In this document: positions 1-6,845 of the stretch, piece after piece | Layout of the letters: each line of letters begins with the position of its first letter | Numbering within the stretch: position 1 is the first letter of the stretch | Source of the DNA: a virus | Length of the DNA: 31,633 nucleotides | Virus record (IMG/VR): IMGVR_UViG_3300032220_001305 | Coordinates: 1-31,633 of that record | Direction: 5' to 3' (one strand) | Position numbers and translations under genes: made by a program | The notes under the pieces: generated by a model | What the model was told of the DNA's origin: nothing | Seen by the model: the letters and a program-made list of their open reading frames with translations, nothing else | The model's database searches: none

Positions 1-72
1 CCCGGAATGCGCAGTCCTGGCAAGCCGTCCGCGATTTCCCCGTCAATGCGGCGCACTTCGGCATCGTGCGCG
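1..72. repeat. Left copy of 72-bp terminal direct repeat
   Basis: Bases 1-72 are identical to bases 31562-31633. This is the usual sign of a circular or circularly permuted genome written out as a linear record. The repeat lies inside the gp10-like gene, which reads through the join without a break. It is either assembly overlap or physical terminal redundancy; the short length favours assembly overlap. Confidence 0.95.
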
Positions 73-578
73 TCCCGGCCGTAGTTCGTCGCGCGAAGGC
101 GGACGGTGCGAACGAGAATCCACAAGGGTTCGCCGCGATAGACCATAAGCCAGCCGTCACGGGCGCGGAGGCGGAAGAATTTCATCCCCTCGGAATCGTG
201 CAAAAGCGTAAGAGGCCCGCCCGGGAACCGCTCCCGCGCGCGCGACCCGGGTACAGGTATCCGCAGGTATTCCATAAACCGGGGACGAATCACGCCGCCC
301 GGGAGGTAGCCGGAGCCCTCGTCTTGGACGCGGGCGTACCGGATGACGGGCTCCGTGCGCCCCGCGATGAAGCCCGCCCGGATGGCGTCGGGGTGAAACT
401 CTACGAGGGGTTCCACGGAGCGGGCGAGCGAGCCGCCCACCCTGGCTTGCGCGAAGGTCGCCGCGTCGGCCGCCATCCGCTGCGCGACTTTCGCGGCGTA
501 TTGTCCCAGGGCGGTTTGCGCCCGCTCGCCAAGGGCAAGGAGCGCCCCCGGCAATTCGTCCAGGGTCAGCGACGCCAC
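1..578 (-). CDS. HK97 gp10-like head-tail connector / tail completion protein (runs over the join)
   Basis: Leftward gene from a GTG at 578 that overlaps the stop of the connector gene. It leaves the window at base 1 and, on the circular molecule, ends at a TAG at 31558-31560, giving about 193 residues. The N-terminal third is an Ala-rich helix, followed by a stretch holding PLVEFHPDAIRAGF and YARVQDEGSGYLPGG, then a basic C-terminal part. Length, fold pattern and position directly after a gp6-like connector and before a tail-terminator-like gene fit the HK97 gp10 family, which completes the head-tail joint. The family call rests on position and general pattern, not on a decisive motif. Internal ATGs exist, but the GTG gives the tight coupling seen throughout this genome. 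Confidence 0.7.
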   Translation of the reverse strand, partial: MASLTLDELPGALLALGERAQTALGQYAAKVAQRMAADAATFAQARVGGSLARSVEPLVEFHPDAIRAGFIAGRTEPVIRYARVQDEGSGYLPGGVIRPRFMEYLRIPVPGSRARERFPGGPLTLLHDSEGMKFFRLRARDGWLMVYRGEPLWILVRTVRLRATNYGRDAHDAEVRRIDGEIADGLPGLRIP

Positions 579-1183
579 GGGAGCTTGTACGCCGCAAGCT
601 GCGCGCGGAGGTCATCCGGCCACGTCTCCGGGCGGTACGTCTCGGAGGGCTGCCCGACCCCGGATTCCCCCTGCCGGCCGCGTCGCCGGTCCACGTCCAA
701 GGAGAAAGCCACAAGGCGCCCGGCCGCGTCTTCCACGGCGCCGGGAACCGTGGTCCAGCCGGCAACGTAGGTCACGCGGTACCACGATTCCGCCGACCAA
801 CGCGCGCCCTTGATGGCGTCGATGCGCACGCGGGCGGGGTCCGAGCCGTCGCGGAGGGCGTAGTAATCGGCCTGGACCGTCGTCCACGTCGAACCGTCGC
901 CGGATTCCTCGATGGACGTGACGGACGCCACCGGGGAGAACTGCGGCACAAGCCGGGATTCGTCGGACCACGGGTTCCACGCCCAATCGTAAGGGCCGAA
1001 GGTCCAGACGCGCGACGCCGAATCCCAATCCTCGCCCCCGGCGGGGAAGCCAAGGTGGTGCAGAATGGCCGCCGACAGCGCGTCAATCCGCGCCAGCACG
1101 GCGGAATCGTCAAGCGGGACCACGGGGCCGGAGCCCTGGTATCGCGCGCGGTAAACGTCAAGGGTGACGAGGCGGACGGTCAT
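566..1183 (-). CDS. Head-tail connector protein (HK97 gp6-like)
   Basis: A 205-residue structural protein. The N-terminal half is helical (VLARIDALSAAILHHLGF), followed by beta segments and the signature-like stretch WYRVTYVAGWTTVPGAVEDA, typical of gp6/YqbG-type connectors that form a ring under the portal. The C-terminus, with a Trp-Pro-rich end, may contact the next ring. The start is the ATG at 1183, because a TAGGAT hexamer lies 5 bases upstream and the reading frame above it looks non-coding. The gene heads the tail-proximal part of the late block and overlaps the gp10-like gene by 13 bases. Family assignment is from pattern recognition; position supports it. Confidence 0.75.
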   Translation of the reverse strand: MTVRLVTLDVYRARYQGSGPVVPLDDSAVLARIDALSAAILHHLGFPAGGEDWDSASRVWTFGPYDWAWNPWSDESRLVPQFSPVASVTSIEESGDGSTWTTVQADYYALRDGSDPARVRIDAIKGARWSAESWYRVTYVAGWTTVPGAVEDAAGRLVAFSLDVDRRRGRQGESGVGQPSETYRPETWPDDLRAQLAAYKLPWRR

Positions 1184-1188
1184 GGCGC

Positions 1189-1194
1189 ATCCTA
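1189..1194 (-). promoter_or_regulatory. Candidate leaderless -10 box (TAGGAT) for the connector gene
   Basis: TAGGAT on the minus strand ends 5 bases before the ATG at 1183, so transcription would begin at or next to the start codon. No clear -35 was found 16-18 bases upstream. The spacing matches the boxes before the genes at 16016, 9167, 4676 and 31548. Confidence 0.45.
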
Positions 1195-1236
1195 CCACGG
1201 CGCGGCGCCGGGCGCCCGTAGGTGTTTCCACGGTTA

Positions 1237-1242
1237 TACGTT
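1237..1242 (+). promoter_or_regulatory. Candidate leaderless -10 box (TACGTT) for the opposed small gene
   Basis: TACGTT on the plus strand lies 6 bases before the ATG at 1249, the same layout as the minus-strand leaderless boxes. An overlapping alternative is TATACG. No good -35 is visible. The 1184-1248 interval also holds GC-rich self-complementary sequence around 1207-1219 (GGCGCC repeated). Confidence 0.35.
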
Positions 1243-1248
1243 GGGGCC

Positions 1249-1530
1249 ATGCACGACCCCATCACCGCCGGCGCCTATCACCTTTCGTCCCTTGCCTCTG
1301 GCTTACGCCGACAAGCGGAGGCCGCCCGCGTCCGTGGCTTTGACGCGGTGGCGCTCCAAGGCGCGGCCGATGCGGCGGAAATCGCATCCGCGGCGGTGCT
1401 GGTCTGCGCGCAAGCTGCGGCCACGCGCGAAGAGCGCGAAATCCAAAGGGCGGCGCGGTGGGCCGCCTTCGCCGCGCTCGGAGGCGGGCTTGTCGGCGGC
1501 GCCGTCGCGGGGTTGCTTGCCCGGCTTTGA
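1249..1530 (+). CDS. Small single-membrane-helix protein on the opposite strand (moron-like)
   Basis: A 93-residue protein of unknown function and the only rightward gene inside the late block. Residues 1-65 are a charged, Ala-rich helical region (LRRQAEAARVRGFDAVALQ); residues 68-93 form one hydrophobic segment rich in Gly and Ala (WAAFAALGGGLVGGAVAGLL), predicted to be a C-terminal membrane anchor. The minus strand here has no competing frame, which supports coding on plus. The ATG at 1249 is preferred to a GTG at 1222 because a TAnnnT box sits 6 bases upstream. A hairpin with a U-rich tail follows at 1605. Own start signal, own terminator and reversed orientation resemble a moron. A lysis role (pinholin or holin-like) is possible because the lysis genes are about 1 kb away, but it is not shown. 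Confidence 0.65.
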   Translation: MHDPITAGAYHLSSLASGLRRQAEAARVRGFDAVALQGAADAAEIASAAVLVCAQAAATREEREIQRAARWAAFAALGGGLVGGAVAGLLARL

Positions 1531-1604
1531 CGGCGGCGGGGCCCCGTGCTACGGCTTACCCACGGGCGGCGAACATCTAAGGCGCGTCGTCCGTAGGGAT
1601 GGCA

Positions 1605-1645
1605 CCCGCCCCCGCTCGGAATGGTCCGGGCGGGGGGTTTCTCTT
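1605..1645 (+). terminator. Rho-independent-like terminator after the opposed gene
   Basis: CCCGCCC at 1605-1611 pairs with GGGCGGG at 1628-1634, followed by GGG and then TTTCTCTT. It lies 75 bases after the stop of the plus-strand gene. The 16-base loop is long, so strength is uncertain. Confidence 0.5.
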
Positions 1646-1653
1646 AGAGAAAC
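1637..1653. repeat. Perfect 7-bp inverted repeat enclosing a stop codon
   Basis: GTTTCTC and GAGAAAC flank TTA, which is the TAA stop codon (1644-1646) of the minus-strand gene. It overlaps the tail of the plus-strand terminator. It could act as a weak hairpin at the convergent 3' ends of both genes. Confidence 0.5.
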
Positions 1654-1985
1654 GCCGGGATGGTCGCGCCGGGCACCGGGGCGGCGCAGATTGCCCGGAG
1701 GAGCCCGCCTTGGACGGACGGCGCCGACGCGGACAGGAGCGCGGCAAGCTGTGGCGTGGTCTGGCTTAGGCCGGAAACCGCGATGGCCTTGACCGTCGGG
1801 AGCGTGCAGCGAACCTGCCATCCCGCGCCGGAGCCCACGATATCGCGCACGAAGTCCGCGACGCCCGCGGCCTCTTCGTCCGTTAGCGGGTCGGCGTGCG
1901 AATGGTGGCCTAAGTCAGCCGAGCCCCATGCAAGGCGCCAACGGCGGCCGACAGCAAGCGCGGACTCCACGGCGAAAAGCTCCAC
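1644..1985 (-). CDS. Hypothetical late protein (113 aa)
   Basis: Unrecognised leftward gene, last of the fibre-lysis segment. The likely start is a GTG at 1985, one base after the stop of the preceding small gene; a longer TTG-started form from 2027 would overlap that gene. The protein is soluble, with a central acidic helix (PLTDEEAAGVADFVRDIVG) and a C-terminal half rich in Ala, Leu, Ser and Pro. No catalytic motif, signal peptide or membrane segment is seen. It ends at a TAA inside a short inverted repeat, where the opposed gene also terminates. A small structural or lysis-accessory role is possible from position only. Confidence 0.6.
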   Translation of the reverse strand: MELFAVESALAVGRRWRLAWGSADLGHHSHADPLTDEEAAGVADFVRDIVGSGAGWQVRCTLPTVKAIAVSGLSQTTPQLAALLSASAPSVQGGLLRAICAAPVPGATIPAFL

Positions 1986-1986
1986 G

Positions 1987-2178
1987 TCAGACGCCGCGCG
2001 CGGATGTCGAATGCGCGGCGGCCACAAGGGCGTCGGCCTCTGCGTCCCCTCGCACGTCGCGCACTACGTCGGCGCACGCCAGAACGGCCACGGCGACCGC
2101 GGAGCGCACGCGCGCCACGCGCACCGCCGGGTCAATCGGTGCGCCTCCGGCGTGGATGTGCTGCGGAGGTTGTGCCAT
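1987..2178 (-). CDS. Small hypothetical protein (up to 63 aa)
   Basis: A short leftward frame between the holin/spanin-like gene and the 113-residue gene. From ATG 2178 it overlaps the upstream gene by 47 bases; GTG codons at 2124 and 2118 would start it just after that gene's stop and give about 43 residues. The conserved-looking part is a hydrophobic, Val/Ala-rich helix followed by an acidic stretch (RDVRGDAEADALVAAA). The stop lies one base before the next gene's GTG, the close packing expected of a translated gene here. Function unknown; it could be a small lysis accessory. Confidence 0.45.
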   Translation of the reverse strand: MAQPPQHIHAGGAPIDPAVRVARVRSAVAVAVLACADVVRDVRGDAEADALVAAAHSTSARGV

Positions 2179-2479
2179 CGTGGGCGCGTGCAAGGGCTGC
2201 GACGGAGAGCGCAAGGTCATGGACGGCATCTTCGATGGCCTCCATCCGACGAAGGAGAATGACCGCGCCATCGGGACCGCGCGCGGCAAGGGGGGACAGG
2301 TCTACGTCTGGACCGGCGGCCCGACGATTGCGCACGTGTTCCGCGGTCCACGCGGCAACGCCGGCAGCCAGGGCGGCGCCAAGGTATCCCCACGGGTCCG
2401 AGCCCGGAGGTGGGCCGCCGACAACGGGCGGCGCGGCGGCATCCTGCGCGAAGGCCAAGGCCAAGAATAGCAGCATCAT
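2132..2479 (-). CDS. Small membrane protein after the endolysin: holin- or spanin-like
   Basis: A 115-residue protein. Residues 1-16 form a short hydrophobic N-terminus (MMLLFLALAFAQDAAA) that reads as a signal peptide or first membrane helix with possible cleavage after AFA. A second hydrophobic helix lies around residues 31-47, and residues 74-100 form a coiled-coil-like helix (LRRMEAIEDAVHDLALSVAAL). The tail is basic (RRRR). Start ATG 2479 overlaps the endolysin stop (ATGA). Small membrane proteins next to an endolysin are usually holins or spanins; the coiled coil favours a spanin-like or Rz-like part, the two helices favour a holin. The sequence alone does not decide. Confidence 0.65.
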   Translation of the reverse strand: MMLLFLALAFAQDAAAPPVVGGPPPGSDPWGYLGAALAAGVAAWTAEHVRNRRAAGPDVDLSPLAARGPDGAVILLRRMEAIEDAVHDLALSVAALARAHDGTTSAAHPRRRRTD

Positions 2480-2895
2480 TCCGCAATCTCCCAATGCGGG
2501 CCATCGGGGAAGCGTACCCAATCGCCGCCCCAAACGAGGCGCAAGCCGGGGAACAACCCCTCCCGCTGCATCGTGGCCCATTCGGCTTTCACAAGCGGGG
2601 CGAAAGCGTGGTACGCCGGCCAATCCCAAGTGACCGCGCCGCCGACAAGGGGCGCCACGTCAACCGCGCGCGACGGCTGCGCGTTGTGCTTCGACGCGGG
2701 CCACCGAAGGCGGGAGGTGCCGGCGGCGAAGGCGGCATCCTGCTCCGGCTTTCCCCGGAAGCCGCAAAGCACGGTCAAATCCGAGGGCAAATCGGGCCGG
2801 AGAATCACCCGCTCGAAGAGGGCGCGGAGGGCCGGATGGCAGGTCGCAAGTCGGCCAAGCGACCGCGCGCCCCATTGGTAGCGCGGGCCGTTCAT
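2476..2895 (-). CDS. Endolysin, M15-type peptidase (L-alanyl-D-glutamate peptidase-like)
   Basis: A 139-residue enzyme that would cut the peptide part of peptidoglycan at lysis. The zinc-site pattern of family M15 is present: SKH near residues 68-70, VDV with Asp79 a few residues later, and the C-terminal PHWE (around 133-136) supplying the second His. The N-terminal CGFRG and the WGGDW motif before PHWE also fit phage M15 endolysins such as that of T5. There is no signal peptide, so release would need the holin-like neighbour. The start is ATG 2895, overlapping the upstream stop as ATGA; a longer frame from 3189 would cover two other genes. Single-domain length matches the family. Confidence 0.9.
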   Translation of the reverse strand: MNGPRYQWGARSLGRLATCHPALRALFERVILRPDLPSDLTVLCGFRGKPEQDAAFAAGTSRLRWPASKHNAQPSRAVDVAPLVGGAVTWDWPAYHAFAPLVKAEWATMQREGLFPGLRLVWGGDWVRFPDGPHWEIAE

Positions 2896-3086
2896 CCGGC
2901 GTCCCCGTCTTCGTCGGCCGGGGCCGTGCCGTCGCGCTCGGAGCGCAGCGCGTCCAGCACAAGCGCGGCCGCGCCGACAAGCGCCGAAATCTCGCCCGGC
3001 GTCAAGCGGCCATCCACAAGGGACATTCCCACCATGCCGATAAACCGCGCGATTTTGCGGCGCGTGGACCGCGTAAGCCGCTTCAC
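2892..3086 (-). CDS. Small hypothetical protein (64 aa)
   Basis: Unrecognised. The basic N-terminus (MKRLTRSTRRKIARF) leads into a helix with GMVGMSLVDGRLTPGEISAL, then a hydrophobic Ala/Leu helix and a very acidic C-terminus. It sits between the 66-residue gene and the endolysin with ATGA overlaps on both sides, so it is translated together with them. The fold may be a short helical bundle. A membrane-associated lysis regulator is conceivable because of the mildly hydrophobic centre, but there is no clear membrane segment. Confidence 0.65.
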   Translation of the reverse strand: MKRLTRSTRRKIARFIGMVGMSLVDGRLTPGEISALVGAAALVLDALRSERDGTAPADEDGDAG

Positions 3087-3283
3087 GACCGGCCCAGCGC
3101 GGCCACGGCTTCCGCAATCGGCCGGGCGACGGCGCGACAGTCCGCGGCGGGCGGGGAGGTCGCGGAGGCCGGGTCATAGCTCGCCACAAGGGCGTCGGCG
3201 TCGGCCTCGGTCATGCGCAGCACCACAACCACGGGCGCGGAGCCGTCGTCATCGGTGACGGTGTAGCAGTCCACGATAACCAT
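3083..3283 (-). CDS. Small hypothetical protein (66 aa)
   Basis: Unrecognised. It begins with a beta-rich segment (MVIVDCYTVTD), continues with a short basic/acidic helix (LRMTEADADALVASY) and ends in an Ala-rich helix. Start ATG 3283 overlaps the fibre-like gene's TAA stop as TAATG; its own stop overlaps the next start as ATGA. It belongs to the fibre-lysis run, so a chaperone or tail-accessory role for the fibre is possible, on position only. Confidence 0.65.
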   Translation of the reverse strand: MVIVDCYTVTDDDGSAPVVVVLRMTEADADALVASYDPASATSPPAADCRAVARPIAEAVAALGRS

Positions 3284-4386
3284 TAGATGACCTCCATCAC
3301 GGAGATACGAAGCCGGCTAATCGTCATCGACGAATTGAGCGTCGCGGAGCCGAAAAGCTCGAAGGCGATTTTCGGGTCAGTCCCAAGGCGAAGCCCGCCG
3401 CCGTTGGTGAAGGAGAAATCCTGGCTTCTGCGGCGTCCGAGGTACGTATGTGCGTCGGGATTGGCGGGAAGCGCGGTCAAGCCGTGGCAGATTTCGATGC
3501 CTTCCGGGCATCGCATGAGCGACGCGGACCAAGCCGTAGGCAGGGTGCCGGTGGTGGTGTCGTTGGTGTGATTCGTTGCGCCGGAATGGTAGGTCCGCGC
3601 GTTGATGCTGTATACCGTTCCGTTGTACGTAAGCCGGCTTCCGATGTTGCTATTCGTCGTGGACCCGGAAGCGGTGGACACCATCATGATGTGCGCCGCA
3701 GCGTTGGTCGCAAGGCCCCCAATGGACCCCTGCGCCTCAACCGCGAAGATGCGCCGGAAGACGCTGGAAACGCCCAACGCGGACCAATCCGGGTCAAAGA
3801 GGATTGACCGTTGGCCCGTTGTGGTGACCGCGAAAACAAGCCCCTGACCGTTCGTTGGGGTGATGCTTCCGGTTCCCGTTCCGTCGATGCCGGTCAGAGT
3901 TAGGAAGGCCGCCCCGCCGACCGTCAGGTTGATGCTTCCCGTGGTCCCCGTGGTGGCGGATGCCGTGTCTACGGTGGTGAGGTCGTAGTCAGCAACGACC
4001 TTCCAATCAAGCGAGCCAAGCGCCGGGCGCACCGCCACCGACAGCACCACGTCGGCCACCTGCCCGTCGGCGCCCGTGCCGCGGAGACGGACGGCGTAGG
4101 ACCGGCCATCCGAAAGCCCGGAGGCAATCGAGACGGAGTAGGGCCCCGCGCCGCTCCCGGTGACGGTCGCGGTGACGGCGCCGCCCGCGGAGGGCGTGAC
4201 GGTCGCCGTGACGGTCACCGAATCAGACCAAGAACCGATGGAGGTGCTGCCAAGCGACGTTGTGCCGGAGGACAAAACCTGCGGCGTGGGCGTCGAAGGC
4301 GGGGTGAGGTCGGGACCACCGCCGCCACCACCACCGCCGGACGCGCCGCCGGCCATCGCCAGCATGGACGGGATGCAAACGCGCAT
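3283..4386 (-). CDS. Putative tail fibre / receptor-binding protein
   Basis: A 367-residue protein with an extracellular-fibre look. Residues 1-15 are followed by a run of eight glycines and a Pro/Thr-rich linker (about 17-35). About 40-125 is a Ser/Thr/Val-rich beta domain resembling an Ig-like or fibronectin-type module. About 135-367 is a Thr/Gly/Asn-rich beta domain with aromatic residues that could be a jelly-roll or concanavalin-like binding domain. No enzyme motif is seen. Its start overlaps the previous stop as TGATG. It lies well away from the tail-tip genes at 23-25.5 kb, next to the endolysin. The fibre role is inferred from composition. Confidence 0.6.
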   Translation of the reverse strand: MRVCIPSMLAMAGGASGGGGGGGGPDLTPPSTPTPQVLSSGTTSLGSTSIGSWSDSVTVTATVTPSAGGAVTATVTGSGAGPYSVSIASGLSDGRSYAVRLRGTGADGQVADVVLSVAVRPALGSLDWKVVADYDLTTVDTASATTGTTGSINLTVGGAAFLTLTGIDGTGTGSITPTNGQGLVFAVTTTGQRSILFDPDWSALGVSSVFRRIFAVEAQGSIGGLATNAAAHIMMVSTASGSTTNSNIGSRLTYNGTVYSINARTYHSGATNHTNDTTTGTLPTAWSASLMRCPEGIEICHGLTALPANPDAHTYLGRRRSQDFSFTNGGGLRLGTDPKIAFELFGSATLNSSMTISRLRISVMEVI

Positions 4387-4676
4387 CACGATTGCCGGGA
4401 CTGGACGGTGACGGTTCCGCTCCCGCCGTGGCGGCGCGCCTTGATGACCCGCGACCCCGAAAGCGGGCCGCCCCACTGGCCTACCAGTGTCCACGTATCG
4501 GCGGCGACGTGGACCCAATCCGAAGACCCGGGCCCCTGAACTTCGCCTTTGTGGGTGTCGAAGAGCACGAACAGAGCGGAGGCCAGCTTGGAGACGGTGA
4601 TTTCCGTTCCGGTGGTGGCGTCCACCGCCGCCTCGGTCTTGGTTTGATTCGGCACGTCGTCAAAGGTCGTAGCCAT
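4386..4676 (-). CDS. Hypothetical structural protein (96 aa)
   Basis: A 96-residue protein, Thr/Val-rich at the N-terminus (FDDVPNQTKTEAAVDATTG), with a beta-rich centre (SSDWVHVAADTWTLVGQWGG) and a basic end. It is probably a small virion protein such as a head-decoration or fibre-base component, because it lies between the capsid genes and the fibre-like gene. The start is ATG 4676: a TATGGT box is placed 6 bases before it, and no ribosome-binding site is present, so a leaderless transcript is likely. Family not recognised. Confidence 0.65.
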   Translation of the reverse strand: MATTFDDVPNQTKTEAAVDATTGTEITVSKLASALFVLFDTHKGEVQGPGSSDWVHVAADTWTLVGQWGGPLSGSRVIKARRHGGSGTVTVQSRQS

Positions 4677-4682
4677 AGGGGC

Positions 4683-4688
4683 ACCATA
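4683..4688 (-). promoter_or_regulatory. Candidate leaderless -10 box (TATGGT, extended by TGC)
   Basis: TGCTATGGT on the minus strand, with the hexamer 6 bases before the ATG at 4676. No -35 match is found 17 bases upstream because that interval is taken by a strong hairpin. The TGC just before the hexamer may serve as an extended -10 element; the same TGC precedes the boxes at 16023 and 21053. Confidence 0.5.
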
Positions 4689-4692
4689 GCAC

Positions 4693-4718
4693 GCGGGGGC
4701 GACAGATGCCGCCCCCGC
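4693..4718 (-). terminator. Strong 9-bp hairpin between the decoration-like gene and the next unit
   Basis: GCGGGGGCG (4693-4701) and CGCCCCCGC (4710-4718) are perfectly complementary around an 8-base loop. It lies 17 bases after the stop of the decoration-like gene. There is no U run after it on the minus strand, so it may stabilise the mRNA 3' end or slow polymerase rather than terminate by itself. Confidence 0.5.
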
Positions 4719-4734
4719 CGGTCAAGGGGGGGCG

Positions 4735-5091
4735 TCAGTTGATGGGCTGGACGAACCACGTAACCGCGGCCTCGGTGGCCTTTCCGCTGCCGCCCTTGGC
4801 GATGACGAACTTGAGATTCCCACCCGCGGCGACGATGGCGTTCGCCGGGTCCACGGTGAGGGAAATCGACGTGTCCGCCGTGAGGGCGCCCTGATTCGCG
4901 GCGCGGGAATCGTAGCCGGTGGTGCCGGTAACGTCCGAATCCACGTAATCCGTATTGTCGGCGGCGATGCCGTCGAAGTCCACGATGCGGACTTCCACGA
5001 TGCGCGCGCGGTAGGGGATGACGACGCCGACTTCGGCGGTGCCGGCCGCGTTGGTGACCACGGTCCCGGAGGTGAAAGAAGCGTACTGCAT
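4735..5091 (-). CDS. Putative capsid decoration / stabilisation protein
   Basis: A 118-residue beta-rich protein directly after the major capsid gene, the usual place of a head decoration (cement) protein. It has alternating Val/Ile segments (VGVVIPYRARIVEVRIVDFDG), an acidic loop with several Asp/Asn residues, and a C-terminal beta stretch (NLKFVIAKGG). The start is taken as ATG 5091, which has GGAG 6 bases upstream; a GTG at 5103 would add four residues. A hairpin between this gene and the capsid gene probably lowers its transcript level relative to capsid. The function is inferred from position and size. Confidence 0.6.
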   Translation of the reverse strand: MQYASFTSGTVVTNAAGTAEVGVVIPYRARIVEVRIVDFDGIAADNTDYVDSDVTGTTGYDSRAANQGALTADTSISLTVDPANAIVAAGGNLKFVIAKGGSGKATEAAVTWFVQPIN

Positions 5092-5110
5092 TGGATTCTC
5101 CACGAAGGGG

Positions 5111-5139
5111 AAACCCGCCCCGGCATAAGCCGGGACGGG
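5111..5139 (-). terminator. Terminator-like hairpin after the major capsid gene
   Basis: Minus-strand stem of 11 positions with one mismatch: CCCG/C/CCCGGC region 5129-5139 pairs with 5114-5124 around a TTAT loop, followed by GGG-free TTTCCCCTT. It lies 12 bases after the capsid stop. Partial read-through would give high capsid and lower downstream expression. Confidence 0.65.
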
Positions 5140-5150
5140 CGGGGGCAGGG

Positions 5151-6794
5151 TCAGATGTCGAGGCCGTAGACGCGCAGGGCGGTCTTGCGGGCGCTCGGAA
5201 CCGGGTTGAAGAACCGCTCATGGTAGATGCGGCTCACCTGCACGGCGTCGGTGCCGGGGATGTTTTCGACCTTCGTCGAACCGTGGCCGGGGCCCTGGAC
5301 GCGGACGATGGCGGACATCGCGGCCAGGAACGCGGCGTTCTTGCCGCCCGTCGCGTTCGGGATGCCGGCGGTGGAGTAGGAGCCGGAGCCGACGAAGGCG
5401 TGCCGGTAGATGGGCGTGCCGTCGTAGAGGCGGCCGACAAGCCACGGATTCGCGGGGTCGGAAACCGGGGTGACGAACACCTGACCGCCGGCGGTCAACG
5501 TGTTCAGGGCCATCAGGGCGCGGGCGGCCTGGAAGTCGAGCACGTAGCCGGTGCCGGGAAGGTAATGGTACTGCTCCCGGATGCGCGCCATCGCCAAGTT
5601 GTGGAACTTGACGAAGCCGGCGACCGTGGCGAGCCATTCGGTTTCGGAGGCCATGCCGAAGGTGCCGTCGTCAAGGTCGTTGGACTGGTCCGAAGCCATG
5701 CCGACAAGACCATCGCAGGTCAGGAGCATATCATCGGTGCCGCCGGACTCGGCCAGAACGCGCCCGTCCACGTCGATAGCGGCGGTGGTGGTGGCGGTGG
5801 ACTGGCCGATAAGAGCCAGACCGGCGGCGCCGTAGACGTGCGACGCGGGGGCCGACTCGGATTCGCCGTGCAGGAACAGGAGGTCGCGGGTCGCAAGCTC
5901 AGCCAGGATGGCGGCGCGCTGGTGCGTTTCGAGAACATCCCAGGTCACGCGCGGGTCGATGAGGTCCACGGCGTCGATGATGCTGGAGTGCACGCCGCGG
6001 GCGCCCGTCACGCTGGCCTTCGAAACGGCCAAGTCGGTGAGGGCGTATTGGCCGAAGACGTTCGAGGTCTGCCGGCCCTGCTGCCGGAATCCGCCGATGC
6101 CGGTCAGGAGGCGAACCGAAAGGTTCTCGGTGGCGTGAAGCGAGCCGCCCATCACGGGGATGGAGAGGCCAAGGCCGGCCTGCGAAGCGGTCGCCGTGAG
6201 GTCCATCACGTCGGCCATGATGTCCTCCGCAACCCAGTCAAGCCACGCGCCGGAGGTCGCCGCGGACGAAGACGCCAGGGTGCCGGCGGCGCGGTTGCCG
6301 ATGTTGGCGAGCACGCCGGAGAGGGCGGATTCCAGGGCCGGGCGGATGGACGCCGGGGCGCTGCGGACGGCGGCCGAAGCCTCGCCGATTTCGCGGGAGA
6401 GCGGGGCGAGCCCGCCGCGGTAGCCGACGCGGGCGAGGGCGGCCAGCTTGCCGAGGGGCTTCCGCGCGGCGGCGGCAGCCTTGGCCTCCGCCTCCGGGAG
6501 AAGGCCAGCGGCGGACTTGTCGAGAAGGCCGGGCTTGGAAACCCGCAGCAGGGCGGGCATATCGCCGACGCGGATTTCGGTGTCGGTGGTCACCGGGGCG
6601 AGCGACAGGCTGCCATCGGCGTTGCGGAAGGCGTCCAGCCCGCCGGCCTTGGCCGCGGGGGCGGCGCCGCCGGCAAGGGCGGCCTGCACGGAAGCGGCGA
6701 GGTCGGCCGTCTGCGTGGACGTGGTGTCCAGCTTGGCGGCGATTTCGGTGATGGCGGCGCGCACGCCGTCCGGGGTCGCGAGGTCGAGCGGCAT
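5151..6794 (-). CDS. Major capsid protein, HK97 fold, with N-terminal scaffold-like region
   Basis: A 547-residue protein. Residues 1-55 or so are Ala-rich helix (delta/scaffold-like), and a further Ala-rich helical part runs to about 180. The remaining part has HK97-fold features: FGQYALTDLAVSKASVTGARG near the middle, ATRDLLFLHGES (the region of the A-domain/spine helix), FHNLAMARIREQYHYLPGTGYVLD and a C-terminal PNATGGKNAAFLAA/ERFFNP stretch. It follows portal and prohead protease, as in HK97-type modules. The start ATG 6794 has an AGGAG 7 bases upstream and a full promoter at 6817-6845, fitting the most abundant virion protein. At 547 residues it is long for the family, which leaves room for a cleaved N-terminal region. 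Confidence 0.85.
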   Translation of the reverse strand: MPLDLATPDGVRAAITEIAAKLDTTSTQTADLAASVQAALAGGAAPAAKAGGLDAFRNADGSLSLAPVTTDTEIRVGDMPALLRVSKPGLLDKSAAGLLPEAEAKAAAAARKPLGKLAALARVGYRGGLAPLSREIGEASAAVRSAPASIRPALESALSGVLANIGNRAAGTLASSSAATSGAWLDWVAEDIMADVMDLTATASQAGLGLSIPVMGGSLHATENLSVRLLTGIGGFRQQGRQTSNVFGQYALTDLAVSKASVTGARGVHSSIIDAVDLIDPRVTWDVLETHQRAAILAELATRDLLFLHGESESAPASHVYGAAGLALIGQSTATTTAAIDVDGRVLAESGGTDDMLLTCDGLVGMASDQSNDLDDGTFGMASETEWLATVAGFVKFHNLAMARIREQYHYLPGTGYVLDFQAARALMALNTLTAGGQVFVTPVSDPANPWLVGRLYDGTPIYRHAFVGSGSYSTAGIPNATGGKNAAFLAAMSAIVRVQGPGHGSTKVENIPGTDAVQVSRIYHERFFNPVPSARKTALRVYGLDI

Positions 6795-6816
6795 TTGCGG
6801 ACTCCTATCGTTGGGC

Positions 6817-6845
6817 AGGGTAGCGGCACAAAAGCCGCGTGTCAA
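6817..6845 (-). promoter_or_regulatory. Sigma70-type promoter for the major capsid gene
   Basis: TTGACA (6845-6840), 17-base spacer, TACCCT (6822-6817). Start of transcription would be near 6810, leaving a short leader with AGGAG before ATG 6794. The -35 box overlaps the protease stop codon. The spacer holds GCGGC/GCCGC as an inverted repeat, which could be an operator. Confidence 0.7.

Noticed and set aside
157-765. Long minus-strand frame over the connector and gp10-like genes
   Set aside because: It is extremely Arg/Pro/Gly-rich and lies in another frame of two well-supported genes; typical of GC-rich shadow frames.
1605-1634. Same hairpin as a minus-strand terminator
   Set aside because: No U run follows it on the minus strand; only the plus-strand direction has TTTCTCTT.
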